Shown piece after piece: positions 38,714-49,665 of a stretch of 64,000 nucleotides of DNA. Positions within the stretch are counted from its first letter, which is position 1; every line of letters starts with the position of its first letter. The translations under genes were made by a program, and so were the position numbers. The stretch lies in NCBI RefSeq assembly GCF_000787395.1, contig NZ_JRAA01000001.1:1054001-1118000 (forward strand). Direction: 5' to 3'. The notes under the pieces were generated by a model. The model saw nothing but the letters and a program-made list of their open reading frames with translations. It ran no database searches and was not told the DNA's origin. Origin of the DNA: Solemya velum gill symbiont (GTDB lineage Bacteria; Pseudomonadota; Gammaproteobacteria; Chromatiales; Chromatiaceae).

Positions 38714-38800
38714 TCAAGGAAGGGGCTCCTACAAATGCACTAAACCCCGTAGGAGTGGCGTCCCCGCCGCGATCACAATGACTCCGGTGCCGGAGTAGCG
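38714..38800. repeat. Dispersed GTAGGAG-type intergenic repeat
   Basis: The 150-bp gap between two convergent genes holds GGCTCCTAC (38723-38731) facing GTAGGAGTGG (38749-38758), then CGTCCCCGCCGCGATCA. Repeats built on GTAGGAG...GCCGCGAT are common in intergenic regions of many Gammaproteobacteria (recalled). The left half of the gap (from 38652) contains further C/G-rich inverted segments (CCGGCCGGAACGGTTCC). No gene is seen. Confidence 0.55.
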
Positions 38801-38802
38801 AT

Positions 38803-39537
38803 CTAATCAGCACTTGCCTGGCTGCAGCGGTAGTTGCCAATTGTCTTATTACAGAAGAGCTCAACTGTTCCGGTAACACTGACAGTGAGAGTGCTGCTGC
38901 CAGCCTCGATGGCTGCAGGTGCTGCCTTCGCTTCCATTGCCATCATGTTCCCACGGTAGTAGGGAGTCGGTGGGCGGACATTGCCGTTGTTGATCGAGAC
39001 GTTGACAAGATGGAAGTCATCAAATCCGAAAGCGCTGGCGCTCTGCTGCGCGCGCTGGCGGAATGCCTCTATTGCTTCATCGGTCAGTTTTTGCATGGCT
39101 GCTTCCCGGGCACTTCTGGATACCTTGTAAGCAAGATTCCGAATCGCCAGTTTTTCCTGCAGTACCGCGATCAGGTCACCGAGTTTTTCACTATCGCCCG
39201 ATTCGAGTCGCAGTGACTGGGAAGCGCGCCATGCCTTGATGCGTTTTTTATCGTAAACAGCGTTGGTGCTGTAGTTGAGCGTTCGCACTTCGATACCGTC
39301 AATCTTTTTTGCCGTATCGACAGCCCAGTTGATCGCCTTGTTGACTTCCTTTGCTGCATGCGCAGCGTTGCCGGCCTGGAATTCAGCGTAGAGTTCTGCA
39401 ACCAGCAGGTCGTTTTCAATCACCTGTGCCGCTTCTGCACTGAGGTGAACACGGTTGTATGTTTCGTCTGTTTCAGCAAGTGTATTGCCCGCGAATGCCA
39501 GGATGGAAAGTAGAAGGAGTGCAAGCACTGTACGCAT
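38803..39537 (-). CDS. SIMPL-domain (DUF541) exported protein
   Basis: Predicted periplasmic SIMPL-domain protein, a family related to E. coli YggE whose molecular role is not settled. The start at 39537 gives a signal peptide (MRTVLALLLLSILAFAGNTLA); the longer frame upstream is ignored. The mature part begins ETDETYNRVHLSAEA, a normal DUF541 start, and contains WAVDTAKKIDGIEVRTLNYS, SQSLRLESGD and the C-terminal beta region STLTVSVTGTVELFC. Two cysteines near the end (FCNKTIGNYRCSQ) could form a disulfide. It lies 25 bp after the giant oxidase gene and probably shares its transcript. Confidence 0.85.
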   Translation of the reverse strand: MRTVLALLLLSILAFAGNTLAETDETYNRVHLSAEAAQVIENDLLVAELYAEFQAGNAAHAAKEVNKAINWAVDTAKKIDGIEVRTLNYSTNAVYDKKRIKAWRASQSLRLESGDSEKLGDLIAVLQEKLAIRNLAYKVSRSAREAAMQKLTDEAIEAFRQRAQQSASAFGFDDFHLVNVSINNGNVRPPTPYYRGNMMAMEAKAAPAAIEAGSSTLTVSVTGTVELFCNKTIGNYRCSQASAD

Positions 39538-39562
39538 AGGTTTCTCCCCGGGAATGCGAAAA

Positions 39563-42500
39563 CTAGAGCAGAACGCGTTCGATACCATCTTTCTGCAGGC
39601 CATCAATAAAATTTGCCTGCCAGTTGTCTCCAAGCAGCTTGTTGGCCATTTCTATGACGATGTAATCAGCCTTGAGGCCGGTTTCATCCTGGTATTTTGC
39701 AAGGCCCTGCAAGCAGGCAGGACAGGAGGTGAGCAACTTGCTCTCCTCGGCATCTGTACGTTCCTTTCCTGTCAGACTCTTGACGCCTTTGAGAAGTTCC
39801 TCCGATTTACGGAAGCGTAACTGGCTGGCAATGTCCGGGCGGCTGACGCCAAGTGTGCCTGATTCGCCGCAGCAGCGATCCGACAGTTGCACTTCACTAC
39901 CGGTGAGTTCGCTTGCGACCTTGAGTGAAGAGTGCTTCTTCATCGGGTTATGGCAGGGCTCATGATAGAGATACTTTCGACCTGTGGTGCCATTCAGCGT
40001 GATGCCCTTTTCTAGCAGGTACTCGTGAATATCCAGCAAACGGCAACCGGGGAAGATTCTCCCGAATTCATATTTCAGCAACTGGTCCATGCAGGTACCG
40101 CAAGAGACGACAACTGTCTTGATATCAAGATAGTTAAGAGTGTTAGCAATACGGTGAAAGAGCACGCGATTTTCTGTCGTGATGCGCTGCCCCTGTTCTG
40201 CAAGCCCTGCTGATGTCTGCGGGTAGCCGCAGCAGATATAACCGGGAGGCAGAACAGTCTGTGCACCGGTTTTATGCAGCATGGCAATAGTTGCCAGTCC
40301 AATATCGGAAAAGAGACGTTCTGAACCGCATCCGGGAAAGTAGAAAACAGCATCACCATCTCCGTTCTGGTTCGGATCGGAAATGATGGGCACTTGTGTT
40401 TTGTCTTCCAGTCGCAGAGCTTCACGAAAGCCCTTTTTGGGCAGGTCAACACGGATCGGTCTGCGCACCAGTTCGATCACCTGTTCCGTGACTGATGCTT
40501 CCTCTGTTGTCGCCTTCGGTAATGGCGGTGTTTTGCTGATGACGCCGCTCAGGCGTGCCAGTGTGTGCCCGGCATTGAGTCCGCGAAAGCCCCACTTGCC
40601 CAGTGTTGCACGCAGAAAACGTACAGTGCCCGGGTTGGTGGTGTTGAGGAATGCCATCGCAGCCTTTGCTCCGGGGCTGGTGCGTTTCTGTCCGCGATTA
40701 ACGAGGATTTTACGCATGCGCGTGGTGACTTCACCAAAATCGATATCGACCGGGCACGGATTGAGGCACTTATGACAGACGGTGCAGTGGTCTGCAACAT
40801 CATTCATATCATCGAAGTGACGGGCAGAGAGACCACGGCGTGTCTGCTCCTCGTAGAGGAACGCCTCGATCATCAGTCCCGTTGCGAGAATCTTGTTGCG
40901 CGGCGAATAGAGCAGGTTAGCTCGCGGTACATGTGTCATGCACACGGGCTTACACTTACCGCAACGCAGGCAATGCCGGATATCGTCATTGAGTGCGCCG
41001 AGCTCACTCTCCTCGAGAATGATCGCCTCCTGCTGTACCAGTCGCAGTGACGGTGTATAGGCATCACCGAGGCCGGAGTCCGGCATCAGTTTGCCGCGGT
41101 TGAAGTTGCCGTCAGGATCGACATCCTGTTTATAGCTAACGAAGGCCGCCAGCTTGTCATCATCGAGGTACTGGATCTTGGTGAGACCGATACCGTGTTC
41201 ACCGGAAATTGAACCATCAAGTGACAGCGCCAGTTCCATCACCTGGTCGACGATCTCGTCGGCTTCCTGCAGCATGCGATAGTTGTGTGAATGTACCGGG
41301 ATGTTGGTGTGTACGTTACCGTCACCGGCGTGCATGTGCAGGGCTGCAAAGAGACGCTCGTCACGCAATTCAGCATGGATTTTTTCGAGGCGCTCCCGTA
41401 CCGGCTGCATATCCTGTCCACGGAAAATCTCTCGTGTACGTTCAACCACCTCTTCGCGATAGCTGTGGCGCAGGTCGCCGCGCAGTAGCAGGTCGATGAG
41501 CTTGTTGCCCGGCTGTATACGTTCACGTTCATCCTCGGTCAGCAGGATTCGTGATGTATCCGCCAGTTGATCAAGAGAGGCGAGTATCTCTCCCCAGCGT
41601 TTGAGAGACTTTTCAACCATCTCGCGAGCGGCATCCTGTTTGGCTGTCAGAATTGCGGTGTTTTCTTCCGAATCCTCGTACGCCTCGATCCGCCACAGTT
41701 CCGGCATCTCGCTATTGAGGTAATTGAGTACAGCCTGCTTGATACGCAGCTTGTTGCGAATCGACTGCTCGATGTTGATGCGCTCGATACCAACGCTGTA
41801 TTCAGCCAGGCGATCCAGCGGAATGACCACGTCCTCGTTGATCTTGAAAGCATTGGTGTGCTTGGAAATCGCTGCCGTGCGTGAACGGTCAAGCCAGAAA
41901 CGGCGACGCGCTTCCGGGCTGACTGCGATGAAGCCCTCTGCGCTCCTCGCATTGGCAAGGCGAATAATTTCATCCGTTGCTTCTGAAACTGCATCTTCAG
42001 AATCAGACACCAGGTCGGCAATCAGGACCATCTTCGGACGTTCGCGCCTCGCCGCCTTGGTGGCGTAGCGCACTGCCTTGATGTAACGATGATCGAGGTG
42101 TTCGAGACCGGACATGGCAACTTCGGGCTGGCTGTCGATGTAATCCCTGATCTCGACAATTGCGGGAACTGCTCGTGACAGGTCATTGCCAAAAAACTCA
42201 AGGCAGACAGTGCGTACATGATCCGGCATGCGGTGCAGAATGAATCGTGCAGAGGTGATCAGGCCATCACAGCCCTCTTTCTGCACCCCGGGCAGGCCGC
42301 TGAGAAATTTGTCGGTGACATCCTTGCCCAGGCCGGCCTTGCGAAAGTCCTTTCCCGGGATATCGAGCTGTTTCTCGCGGGTGATCTCGTTACTTTTCGC
42401 ATCGCGCCATGTGAGGCGGAAAGAGACAAGCTCCTGCTCATGGATTTTGCCAAGGTTGTGATTGATTCGTTCAACATCAAGCCACTCACCGGAGGGAGTG

Positions 42501-43408
42501 ACCATGCTCCACGAGGCGAGGTTGTCCAGTGTTGTGCCCCACAGAACGGCCTTTTTCCCGCCTGCATTCATGGCGATATTGCCACCAATGGTGGAGGCAT
42601 CCTGCGAGGTCGGGTCAACGGCAAAGGCGAGTCCGTTGGCAGTGGCAAGATCGGAAACTCGACGTGTGACAACCCCGGCACCGGTTCTGACCGTGGCAAC
42701 TTCACTTTCCAGGCCAGGTAGCTGCTGCCATTCGACAGCGGAAAGCGCCTCCAGTTTTTCGGTGTTGATAATGACGGACTTGGCATCAAGAGGCACCGCG
42801 GAACCTGTGTAACCGGTGCCGCCTCCACGCGCAATAATGGTGAAACCGCTGTCGATACATGCACGTACGATCGCAGCAACCTCCTCTTCGGTATCGGGTG
42901 AGATCACAACAAAGGGCAGTTCGACACGCCAGTCGGTTGCATCGGTTGCATGGGAGACGCGTGCCAGACCGCCAAAATCGATGTTGTCCTTGCGTGTCAG
43001 TCCATTGAGAGCCTGGGTGAGGCGACTGCGCCATTCGCGGCTGTCATCAAGACAATTTGAGAACTTGTCAACTGCCTCGCGCGTGAGTTCCAGCAGTTTG
43101 AGTGCCTTTGCGTTACCGGATGCACGCTGATTGAACTGATCGAGCCTGTGATTGAGGGCACCGACCAGCGCCTGCCTGCGAGAGCGATTCTCCTGCATGT
43201 CATCCAGCAGGTAGGGATTGCGTGCAACAACCCACATATCCCCCAGTACTTCAAACAACATACGCGCGGAACGCCCCGTGCCGCGGGAGTCACGTAACTC
43301 CTGGTGCAGGTGCCAGCCCTCTTCGCCGAGATAACGCAGAAAAATCTCGCGATCGGAGAAGGAGGTGTAGTTGTAGGGGATCTCGCGTATGCGAGTGATT
43401 TCGCTCAT
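39563..43408 (-). CDS. Large FAD-linked oxidase fused to Fe-S and CCG domains (DUF3683 type)
   Basis: Multidomain flavin/iron-sulfur dehydrogenase of the GlcD/Dld/YdiJ kind, probably oxidising a 2-hydroxyacid and passing electrons to a quinone-linked chain; the substrate is unknown. The start at 43408 yields [20 protein letters not shown], the DUF3683-type N-terminus; the longer frame is unlikely. Domains in order: DUF3683 (about 1-140); FAD-binding type 4 with [15 protein letters not shown] and [13 protein letters not shown] (about 170-400); FAD-oxidase C-terminal domain with [12 protein letters not shown] and GEHGIGLTK (to about 800); two 4Fe-4S motifs, [11 protein letters not shown] and [11 protein letters not shown] (about 830-930); two CCG domains, PGCGSERLF and CCGYPQTS, then CCGESGTLG (about 1050-1250). 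The 1281-residue fusion is complete with no frameshift. Confidence 0.9.
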   Translation of the reverse strand: MSEITRIREIPYNYTSFSDREIFLRYLGEEGWHLHQELRDSRGTGRSARMLFEVLGDMWVVARNPYLLDDMQENRSRRQALVGALNHRLDQFNQRASGNAKALKLLELTREAVDKFSNCLDDSREWRSRLTQALNGLTRKDNIDFGGLARVSHATDATDWRVELPFVVISPDTEEEVAAIVRACIDSGFTIIARGGGTGYTGSAVPLDAKSVIINTEKLEALSAVEWQQLPGLESEVATVRTGAGVVTRRVSDLATANGLAFAVDPTSQDASTIGGNIAMNAGGKKAVLWGTTLDNLASWSMVTPSGEWLDVERINHNLGKIHEQELVSFRLTWRDAKSNEITREKQLDIPGKDFRKAGLGKDVTDKFLSGLPGVQKEGCDGLITSARFILHRMPDHVRTVCLEFFGNDLSRAVPAIVEIRDYIDSQPEVAMSGLEHLDHRYIKAVRYATKAARRERPKMVLIADLVSDSEDAVSEATDEIIRLANARSAEGFIAVSPEARRRFWLDRSRTAAISKHTNAFKINEDVVIPLDRLAEYSVGIERINIEQSIRNKLRIKQAVLNYLNSEMPELWRIEAYEDSEENTAILTAKQDAAREMVEKSLKRWGEILASLDQLADTSRILLTEDERERIQPGNKLIDLLLRGDLRHSYREEVVERTREIFRGQDMQPVRERLEKIHAELRDERLFAALHMHAGDGNVHTNIPVHSHNYRMLQEADEIVDQVMELALSLDGSISGEHGIGLTKIQYLDDDKLAAFVSYKQDVDPDGNFNRGKLMPDSGLGDAYTPSLRLVQQEAIILEESELGALNDDIRHCLRCGKCKPVCMTHVPRANLLYSPRNKILATGLMIEAFLYEEQTRRGLSARHFDDMNDVADHCTVCHKCLNPCPVDIDFGEVTTRMRKILVNRGQKRTSPGAKAAMAFLNTTNPGTVRFLRATLGKWGFRGLNAGHTLARLSGVISKTPPLPKATTEEASVTEQVIELVRRPIRVDLPKKGFREALRLEDKTQVPIISDPNQNGDGDAVFYFPGCGSERLFSDIGLATIAMLHKTGAQTVLPPGYICCGYPQTSAGLAEQGQRITTENRVLFHRIANTLNYLDIKTVVVSCGTCMDQLLKYEFGRIFPGCRLLDIHEYLLEKGITLNGTTGRKYLYHEPCHNPMKKHSSLKVASELTGSEVQLSDRCCGESGTLGVSRPDIASQLRFRKSEELLKGVKSLTGKERTDAEESKLLTSCPACLQGLAKYQDETGLKADYIVIEMANKLLGDNWQANFIDGLQKDGIERVLL

Positions 43409-43550
43409 GGTTCGGGGTCGTCGTGCAAAAAGCGATTTTAACGGATTTTGCACTGCAATGAACAGTAACAACCCACCAGTATTCGTGTATTTTCCCCTTT
43501 TCCCGGCTTTCGGATAGACTGACGCTGTTCTATTTATTCGGAGAAACATA

Positions 43551-44510
43551 ATGAAGGCCGTTTTTCTTGATCTGAAAACACTCGACCAGGAGGATCTGGA
43601 TCTGTCAGGACTTAAGTCTTTGGCTGATGATTGGGTGTTTCACGATTTGACGGCAGCTGAAGAGACAGCTGAACGTATCCGGGATGCTGAAATCGTCATT
43701 ACCAACAAGGTGGTGATCGATGCAGCATTGATGGATGCGGCCGAACAACTCAAGCTGATCTGCGTGGCAGCAACAGGCACAAACAATGTTGATCTCGATG
43801 CTGCAAAAGGCAAGGGCATTATGGTCACCAATGTGACCGGTTATGGAACTCCATCGGTAGTACAACACGTCTTTGCAATGATTCTTGCGCTGAATACCAA
43901 CCTGCTTGGTTACCATGAGCGTGTTCAGGCCGGAGCCTGGCAGAAGAGTAACAGCTTCTGCCTGTTCGATTACCCGATCACAGAGTTGACCGGCAAGCGT
44001 ATGGGTATCATCGGATACGGAGAGCTGGGACAAGGTGTTGCTGCAGTTGCCGAGGCTTTTGGAATGCAATTGATGATCGCACAGCGACCCGGAAGCAGAG
44101 AGGCGCAGCAAGGTCGATACCTGATAGATGAAGTGTTGCAGCAGGCAGATGTGATTTCACTGCATGTGCCGCTGGCTGAAAATACAGCCAACCTGATAGG
44201 TGCGCGTGAACTGAAGATGATGAAAGCGGATGCGCTGCTGATCAATACGGCACGTGGTGGTATTGTTGATGAAGATGCGCTTGTGGTTGCACTCAAGTCA
44301 GGTGAAATCGGTGCTGCAGGTTTCGATGTGCTATCGGTTGAGCCGCCTAGAGAGGGAAATGTGTTGCTTGATAACCCGATGCCGAATCTCATCGTTACGC
44401 CGCATGTTGCATGGGCAAGCCAGCAGTCGAGACAGCGCTTGCTGAATCTTGTTGTCGAAAGTATCGATGATTATATTGCCAAATCTTCTGTCAGGCGGCG
44501 GCTGGTCTGA
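43551..44510 (+). CDS. D-2-hydroxyacid dehydrogenase (glycerate/hydroxypyruvate reductase type)
   Basis: NAD(P)-dependent D-2-hydroxyacid dehydrogenase. The nucleotide fold is [20 protein letters not shown] (Rossmann GxGxxG), and catalytic residues are visible as [14 protein letters not shown] (Arg), [10 protein letters not shown] (Glu region) and TPHVAWAS (His). The N-terminal substrate domain starts [20 protein letters not shown]. Length, 319 residues, and these motifs fit the HprA-type glycerate dehydrogenases. It is divergent from the giant flavin oxidase gene, and both could act on 2-hydroxyacids (inference). Confidence 0.9.
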   Translation: MKAVFLDLKTLDQEDLDLSGLKSLADDWVFHDLTAAEETAERIRDAEIVITNKVVIDAALMDAAEQLKLICVAATGTNNVDLDAAKGKGIMVTNVTGYGTPSVVQHVFAMILALNTNLLGYHERVQAGAWQKSNSFCLFDYPITELTGKRMGIIGYGELGQGVAAVAEAFGMQLMIAQRPGSREAQQGRYLIDEVLQQADVISLHVPLAENTANLIGARELKMMKADALLINTARGGIVDEDALVVALKSGEIGAAGFDVLSVEPPREGNVLLDNPMPNLIVTPHVAWASQQSRQRLLNLVVESIDDYIAKSSVRRRLV

Positions 44511-44516
44511 GTTTCA

Positions 44517-46343
44517 CTAAAAATATGGCTTGAGGTGTTTCTCATAATGTTTCCAAACACCAATAGCCTTCTCAGGCATGGATGAATAATTGCTGTTCAT
44601 GTACTCCATATATTCATTTTCATAAGGGAGGTCGCAGAATTCCAGTATGCGTTTAATCTCCATTTCAGGATCGCATAGCAGATCCTCAAAATTGACTGTG
44701 TGGATAGAGTCAGGGAATATTTTTTTCCAATGCGACATTATTTTGTGATGCGAATCATACTTTTCTGATATGTCAGGTATGTTGTAAGTGTATTGATAGG
44801 CATGCGATGCGAATTGTTTGGTAAAGATCTCAAAGATATTATCTTCTCGATTACGTGCAACGTGGATAATTTTTAAATTGGGAAGAGAGAGCAGGGCGAT
44901 GCCGACATGTAAATCCAGGTTCGGAGCGGTTCCTATAACGCGCTTTGATATTTCGTGTAACTCTCGAATGGAAGTTGATGATTCCCGTCCTGTTTCCGTC
45001 ACCTGGTTGCCATCAAGGTCTTGAATGGCAGATACGGAAGTATAATTATTCAGCTGGGGCATCCTCTTTTCAATAGTTGAAGAGAGGATGCCTGCCGCGG
45101 ATTCTCCTGTTTTGGCTGTGTTGGAACTGAGGCCAATGATATTTTCGAGCATGGTTTTTCCGGTTCGAGGAAGACCGATGATCAAAATTGACTGATCTTC
45201 TGTATATCCGGATCCGGAGACCTGGTGTCTCAGTTCAGGCTTGAAGTTCATAAGAAGGGTTTCAACCTTTTGAGAAAGGCCTGCAAGGTCATGTTCGGAC
45301 TCAAGAGCACATAGTTTGTTGGCTTTTTCAAAATGCTGGTAAGAGATGTCGTAGTCTTCAAGGTTTTGATAAATGTAACCAAGACCAAAATGAAGTAATG
45401 ATTTGTCAGAATCAGGTAAATCTTCTTTCTGTAACAGTCTTTCCAGAACCGCCGCGTTGGAATCCACCTCTGTGTATTTCGTTTGCATGGCTAAAGCATG
45501 CTGTGCAAGGACGTTTTCAGGATTTAGTCGGATACTTTTCTGGAAGTTCTTGACGGCTTCATGATAATTGCCTTTCGCATCCTGAATAACGCCAGATTCT
45601 GCATAACAGTCTGAATCATTAGGGTATTTTGATATTGCGGACTGTATCGATTTTTCAGCATCTTCAAGTTTTTCGAGTCGTCTGAGAGATGTTGATTTCC
45701 CTAGTAATGCTTCTCGGTAATCAGGATTTAGTGCTAAAGACTTGTTATAGCTGGTTAGTGCGGTATCAAATTTGTATAGAGCCATATTGGCCATGCCCAG
45801 TTGGCACCATGCCTCAGCGAAATCGGGCTTTACCCGAATGGCTTGTTTGAAGACGTTAATTGCGAGTTCGTCTTGACCGGATGCTCGCAATGCTATGCCC
45901 TTGTAAAACAGGATCTCCGGATGATTTGGCTGTATGGAGAGCGCTTTATCCAGGGCCGACAGAGCCTTTTCATAGCTTTTCAGAGAGCCAAAATTGATTC
46001 CTTTTCTAAGCCATGCTTCAGGATTGTCAGGAGTGATCGCGAGGACTTTATCAAAGCAGTCAATGGCATCCTGGTAACGCTGTAACCTTTCCAGGGTAAT
46101 ACCTTTTGCAAACCATACCTGGGGGTTATTTGAAACAATGGTTGTTGTTTTCTCAAAGCATACCAGGGCTTCCTTCAGTCGATGCATTTCAGACAGAAGA
46201 TTGCCCTTGTTGAACCAAAGAGCAGGTTCATTCGGAGCCAGTCGCAGTGCCTTGTCGAAAGACTTCAGTGCTTGATTATGCCGTCCTGCCATTGCATGTT
46301 TTATGCCTTTGGCCATCAATTCCTGTGGATTTGGGTTGCTCAT
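44517..46343 (-). CDS. TPR-repeat protein with C-terminal sulfotransferase domain
   Basis: Predicted cytoplasmic sulfotransferase with an N-terminal superhelix for protein or substrate docking. Residues about 8-330 are nine or so TPR units (for example AGRHNQALKSFDKALRLAPN, SYEKALSALDKALSIQPNHP). The C-terminal domain from about residue 370 shows the PAPS loop SILIIGLPRTGKTMLENIIG, where PRTGKT replaces the commoner PRSGTT, and a 3-prime phosphate region IIHVARNREDNIFEIF. In the latter the usual Arg-Asp...Ser pattern is not kept, so PAPS binding is uncertain. The gene is clearly more AT-rich than its neighbours and is squeezed into a 7-bp gap after a convergent gene, which suggests lateral transfer. 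Confidence 0.82.
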   Translation of the reverse strand: MSNPNPQELMAKGIKHAMAGRHNQALKSFDKALRLAPNEPALWFNKGNLLSEMHRLKEALVCFEKTTTIVSNNPQVWFAKGITLERLQRYQDAIDCFDKVLAITPDNPEAWLRKGINFGSLKSYEKALSALDKALSIQPNHPEILFYKGIALRASGQDELAINVFKQAIRVKPDFAEAWCQLGMANMALYKFDTALTSYNKSLALNPDYREALLGKSTSLRRLEKLEDAEKSIQSAISKYPNDSDCYAESGVIQDAKGNYHEAVKNFQKSIRLNPENVLAQHALAMQTKYTEVDSNAAVLERLLQKEDLPDSDKSLLHFGLGYIYQNLEDYDISYQHFEKANKLCALESEHDLAGLSQKVETLLMNFKPELRHQVSGSGYTEDQSILIIGLPRTGKTMLENIIGLSSNTAKTGESAAGILSSTIEKRMPQLNNYTSVSAIQDLDGNQVTETGRESSTSIRELHEISKRVIGTAPNLDLHVGIALLSLPNLKIIHVARNREDNIFEIFTKQFASHAYQYTYNIPDISEKYDSHHKIMSHWKKIFPDSIHTVNFEDLLCDPEMEIKRILEFCDLPYENEYMEYMNSNYSSMPEKAIGVWKHYEKHLKPYF

Positions 46344-46393
46344 ATAGATAGACCTGAAAAGGGGGTTAAGCAGTGCGGAGAAATGATTTTAGA

Positions 46394-48538
46394 TTATTTC
46401 TTTTTCTCATTAAAGACTCGGCGTCCACCTGAACGTTTGCTTTTCTTTCCTGTTCTGATGCGGTGGTGCAGATCTTTTTTCTGTCCGTGTATTTTCGGTG
46501 CACGCTTTTCACCCGGTTGCCAGGATGGCACCAGGTGGCGTTTGCCATTTCCGATGAGATCTGCGCGCCCCATCTGTTTAAGCGCATCACGCAGCAGCGG
46601 CCAGTTGGCAGGGTCGTGATAACGCAGGAACGCCTTGTGCAGGCGACGTTGTTTGATGCCCTTGACGGTCGCAACCTGTTCACTCCTGCGAGTGACTTTT
46701 TTCAGCGGGTTCAGGCCCGTGTGGTACATGGCAGATGCAATCGCCATCGGCGTCGGCAGGAATGCCTGTACCTGGTCGGGGCGGAAGTTATTGCGTTTCA
46801 GCCACATAGCAAGGTTCAGCATGTCTTCATCGGAGGTGCCCGGGTGAGCCGAGATGAAGTAGGGGATCAGGTATTGCTCCTTGCCGGCAGCCTTTGAATA
46901 CTTGTCGAACAGCTGCTTGAACCTGTCATAAGTACCGATACCCGGCTTCATCATTTTCGACAGTGGACCACTCTCGGTATGTTCGGGGGCGATCTTCAGG
47001 TAACCGCCGACATGATGTGTTACCAGTTCACGGATATATTCCGGATCGCGAACAGCGATGTCGTAACGCAGGCCGGAGGCAATAAATACTCGCTTGATGC
47101 CGGGCAGTTCTCGCGCGCGGCGATAGAGTTGCGTCAAAGGTGCATGATTGGTTCCGAGGTTCTTGCAGATATCCGGATAGACGCACGAGAGACGTCGACA
47201 GGAGGCCTCGATTTTTTCATCCTTGCACTTGAGACGGTACATGTTGGCCGTCGGTCCGCCAAGATCCGAGATGTTGCCGGTAAACCCGGGAACCGTGTCG
47301 CGAATGGTTTCGACCTCGCGAATGATTGAATCCTCTGAGCGGCTCTGGATGATGCGCCCCTCGTGTTCGGTGATCGAACAGAAGGTGCAGCCGCCAAAAC
47401 AGCCGCGCATGATATTGACCGAAAAACGGATCATTTCCCATGCAGGATTACGAGCATCTCCATAGGCGGGATGTGGTCTGCGCGTGTAGGGGAATTCGAA
47501 CAGCTGATCCATTTCACTTGTTGTCAGCGGTATGGGTGGCGGATTGAGCCAGACATCTCGCTTGCCGTGCCTCTGTACCATGGCGCGTGCATTACCGGGA
47601 TTGGTTTCCAGGTGAAAGACACGCGAGGCGTGTGCATAGAGTCGCTTGTCGTGAGACACCTGGTCATAGGAGGGCAGCCGAATAACGGTTGTATTTCGGT
47701 CAAGTTTTGAGGGCCGCTCATAGAAATGAACAACCTTGGCGGCACCGGCATTTTCGCTCTTGCAGTCTGCTTCTGCAGTGGTATCAGTGTATGGATGAGG
47801 ATCACGATGATGCGCTGATCCTGGCTCATCGATCTCGGTCGAGTCGATCACGGTCCAGCCCTCGGCAATACCCTGTTGCATATAAGCGGTACCGCGGATA
47901 TCCCTGATTTCACGAATATTCTCGCCCGCAGCAAGGCGATGTGCCAGTTCTACAATGGCGCGTTCGGCGTTACCGAACAGCAGCATGTCGGCCTTTGAAT
48001 CTGGCAATACGGAGCGCCTGACTTTCTCGGACCAGTAGTCATACTGAGCAATGCGTCGCAGGCTTGCCTCGATGCCGCCAATGACCACTGGGGTGCCTTT
48101 GAACGCCTCGCGTGCACGTTGTGCATAGACAGTGACCGCACGGTCGGGACGTTTTCCACCAGCACCATCCGGTGTGTAGGCATCATCCGAACGCGACTTG
48201 CGGTCCGAGGTGTAGTGATTCACCATCGAATCCATGTTGCCGGCCGTGATACCAAAGAAGAGATTCGGTTGGCCGAGTTCACGGAATGCATCAGCCGAAC
48301 GCCAGTCCGGCTGCGAGATGATGCCGACACGAAACCCCTGTGATTCAAGCAGGCGCCCGATAATCGCCATACCAAAGCTGGGGTGATCGACATAAGCATC
48401 ACCTGTTACGATGATGATGTCACACGAGTCCCAGCCGAGCATATCCATCTCCTCGCGGGACATCGGCAGCACGGGTGCGGGCCCGAACTTGTGAGCCCAG
48501 TGCTTGCGATAGGAGAAAATGTCAGGATTCGTTTGCAT
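46394..48538 (-). CDS. ygiQ: YgiQ-family radical SAM protein
   Basis: Radical SAM enzyme of unknown substrate. The cluster motif [16 protein letters not shown] (Cx3Cx2C) lies at about residue 390. The N-terminal domain resembles a cobalamin-binding/UPF0313 region with [32 protein letters not shown] and [18 protein letters not shown], all characteristic of YgiQ. The C-terminus is basic and low-complexity ([16 protein letters not shown]). The 714 residues are near the usual length. It follows the CysB-type regulator gene by 31 bp and may be cotranscribed. Confidence 0.95.
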   Translation of the reverse strand: MQTNPDIFSYRKHWAHKFGPAPVLPMSREEMDMLGWDSCDIIIVTGDAYVDHPSFGMAIIGRLLESQGFRVGIISQPDWRSADAFRELGQPNLFFGITAGNMDSMVNHYTSDRKSRSDDAYTPDGAGGKRPDRAVTVYAQRAREAFKGTPVVIGGIEASLRRIAQYDYWSEKVRRSVLPDSKADMLLFGNAERAIVELAHRLAAGENIREIRDIRGTAYMQQGIAEGWTVIDSTEIDEPGSAHHRDPHPYTDTTAEADCKSENAGAAKVVHFYERPSKLDRNTTVIRLPSYDQVSHDKRLYAHASRVFHLETNPGNARAMVQRHGKRDVWLNPPPIPLTTSEMDQLFEFPYTRRPHPAYGDARNPAWEMIRFSVNIMRGCFGGCTFCSITEHEGRIIQSRSEDSIIREVETIRDTVPGFTGNISDLGGPTANMYRLKCKDEKIEASCRRLSCVYPDICKNLGTNHAPLTQLYRRARELPGIKRVFIASGLRYDIAVRDPEYIRELVTHHVGGYLKIAPEHTESGPLSKMMKPGIGTYDRFKQLFDKYSKAAGKEQYLIPYFISAHPGTSDEDMLNLAMWLKRNNFRPDQVQAFLPTPMAIASAMYHTGLNPLKKVTRRSEQVATVKGIKQRRLHKAFLRYHDPANWPLLRDALKQMGRADLIGNGKRHLVPSWQPGEKRAPKIHGQKKDLHHRIRTGKKSKRSGGRRVFNEKKK

Positions 48539-48569
48539 TGTCTGTCAGGGTATGGACGGAGCGGGGATT

Positions 48570-49556
48570 TTACCCGTCATTGCCTTTCAGCATTGATTTT
48601 TCTATTTTTTTAATTCGCGCTTTCAGTTTTTCCTTCGGCATTTCAACAATATTGACAATCTCCTCTTCACTCCAGTAAGGCGACAGGCGTGTCAGGAAAT
48701 CGAGTTCAACCCGGCTCGGGACATAGGCGCGACGGATAGCAACACGGGTAATATTATTGTCAAACAGGTGTTTGAGCGGACGCATCGAGAATCGCTTGGC
48801 ATCTTCATCCGAAAAGGCCATTTCGGCTATTACGCCGATACCAATACCATTGTTCACATAGGCTTTGATTGTGTCGGAGTCATTTGCTGCAATGACAATG
48901 TCCGGTACCAGGCCGGCTTTTTCGAATGCGCTGTCCATCAGTTTGCGCCCTGTCATACTGGTGACATAGGTGACCATCGGATAGCTGGCAAGGTCTTCAA
49001 GTGTGATTTCATCAATTGATTCAAGCGGATGCCCCTTCGGAATCAGCAGTAACCGGTTCCAACTATAGGCGGGCAGAGCAATCAGATCCGGATGCTTGCT
49101 GACTGATTCGGTTGCAATACCGATATTTGCAACGCCGGAAGCGACCATTTCAGCAACCTGTATCGGCATACTCTGGTGCAGGTTGAAGCGCAGTTCGGGA
49201 TAGTCATGACGGATTTCGCTGATGACATCGGGCAGCAGGTAGTTGGATTGTGTGTGTGTCGTCGAAATTGAGAGTGTGCCGCCGCGCGGATTGCGCTCCT
49301 CTCGCGCAATGCGTTCAAGCGCCTCGAACTGAGCAACCACGACCTGTGCATGATGCAGGGTGCGCTTGCCTGCATTTGTGAGGCCGATCAGTTTTCTGCC
49401 TCGGCGCTCAAACAGGGGCGTGCCAAGCGCCTCCTCAAGGTTCTGCAAGTGGCGGCTGACTGCTGGCTGTGAGGTGAATAGTGCTGCTGCAGCACGGCTC
49501 ACGTTCAGCTCTTCAGAGCAGACCTTGGCAAAACAGGCAAGTTGTTGCTGGTTCAT
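48570..49556 (-). CDS. CysB-type LysR family transcriptional regulator
   Basis: LysR-type regulator of the CysB/Cbl group, which controls sulfur-assimilation genes with acetylserine or sulfate-type effectors. The N-terminal helix-turn-helix reads ELNVSRAAAALFTSQPAVSRHLQNLEE (core AAAALFTSQPAVSRHL). The effector domain has the CysB-specific STTHTQSNYLLPDVI, the YSWNRLLLIPKGHPL strand, YPMVTYVTSMTGRKLMDSAF and AANDSDTIKAYVNNGIGIGV. The length is 328. A perfect dyad TATGCA-N5-TGCATA lies 7 bp before its start, a likely operator for itself and for the divergent DsrC-like gene. Orthology to CysB is not certain, because an additional paralogue may exist. Confidence 0.9.
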   Translation of the reverse strand: MNQQQLACFAKVCSEELNVSRAAAALFTSQPAVSRHLQNLEEALGTPLFERRGRKLIGLTNAGKRTLHHAQVVVAQFEALERIAREERNPRGGTLSISTTHTQSNYLLPDVISEIRHDYPELRFNLHQSMPIQVAEMVASGVANIGIATESVSKHPDLIALPAYSWNRLLLIPKGHPLESIDEITLEDLASYPMVTYVTSMTGRKLMDSAFEKAGLVPDIVIAANDSDTIKAYVNNGIGIGVIAEMAFSDEDAKRFSMRPLKHLFDNNITRVAIRRAYVPSRVELDFLTRLSPYWSEEEIVNIVEMPKEKLKARIKKIEKSMLKGNDG

Positions 49557-49562
49557 GACTCT

Positions 49563-49579
49563 TATGCACTTTCTGCATA
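49563..49579. promoter_or_regulatory. Perfect dyad, probable operator of the CysB-type regulator
   Basis: TATGCACTTTCTGCATA is a perfect 6-5-6 inverted repeat in the 109-bp divergent intergenic region, with the T-N11-A core expected for LysR-type proteins. It lies next to the regulator start and about 90 bp from the divergent gene. Confidence 0.6.
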
Positions 49580-49665
49580 GCTTTATCCGAAGTCATTATT
49601 TTACATTATATTGCACGCTTGACTAGTATTGCCTCAACGATGATTCATATTACGAGGATACCGGG

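Noticed and set aside
42218-42721. 167-residue frame antisense to the large FAD oxidase gene
   Set aside because: The FAD-binding motifs lie on the opposite strand here; the frame is a shadow.
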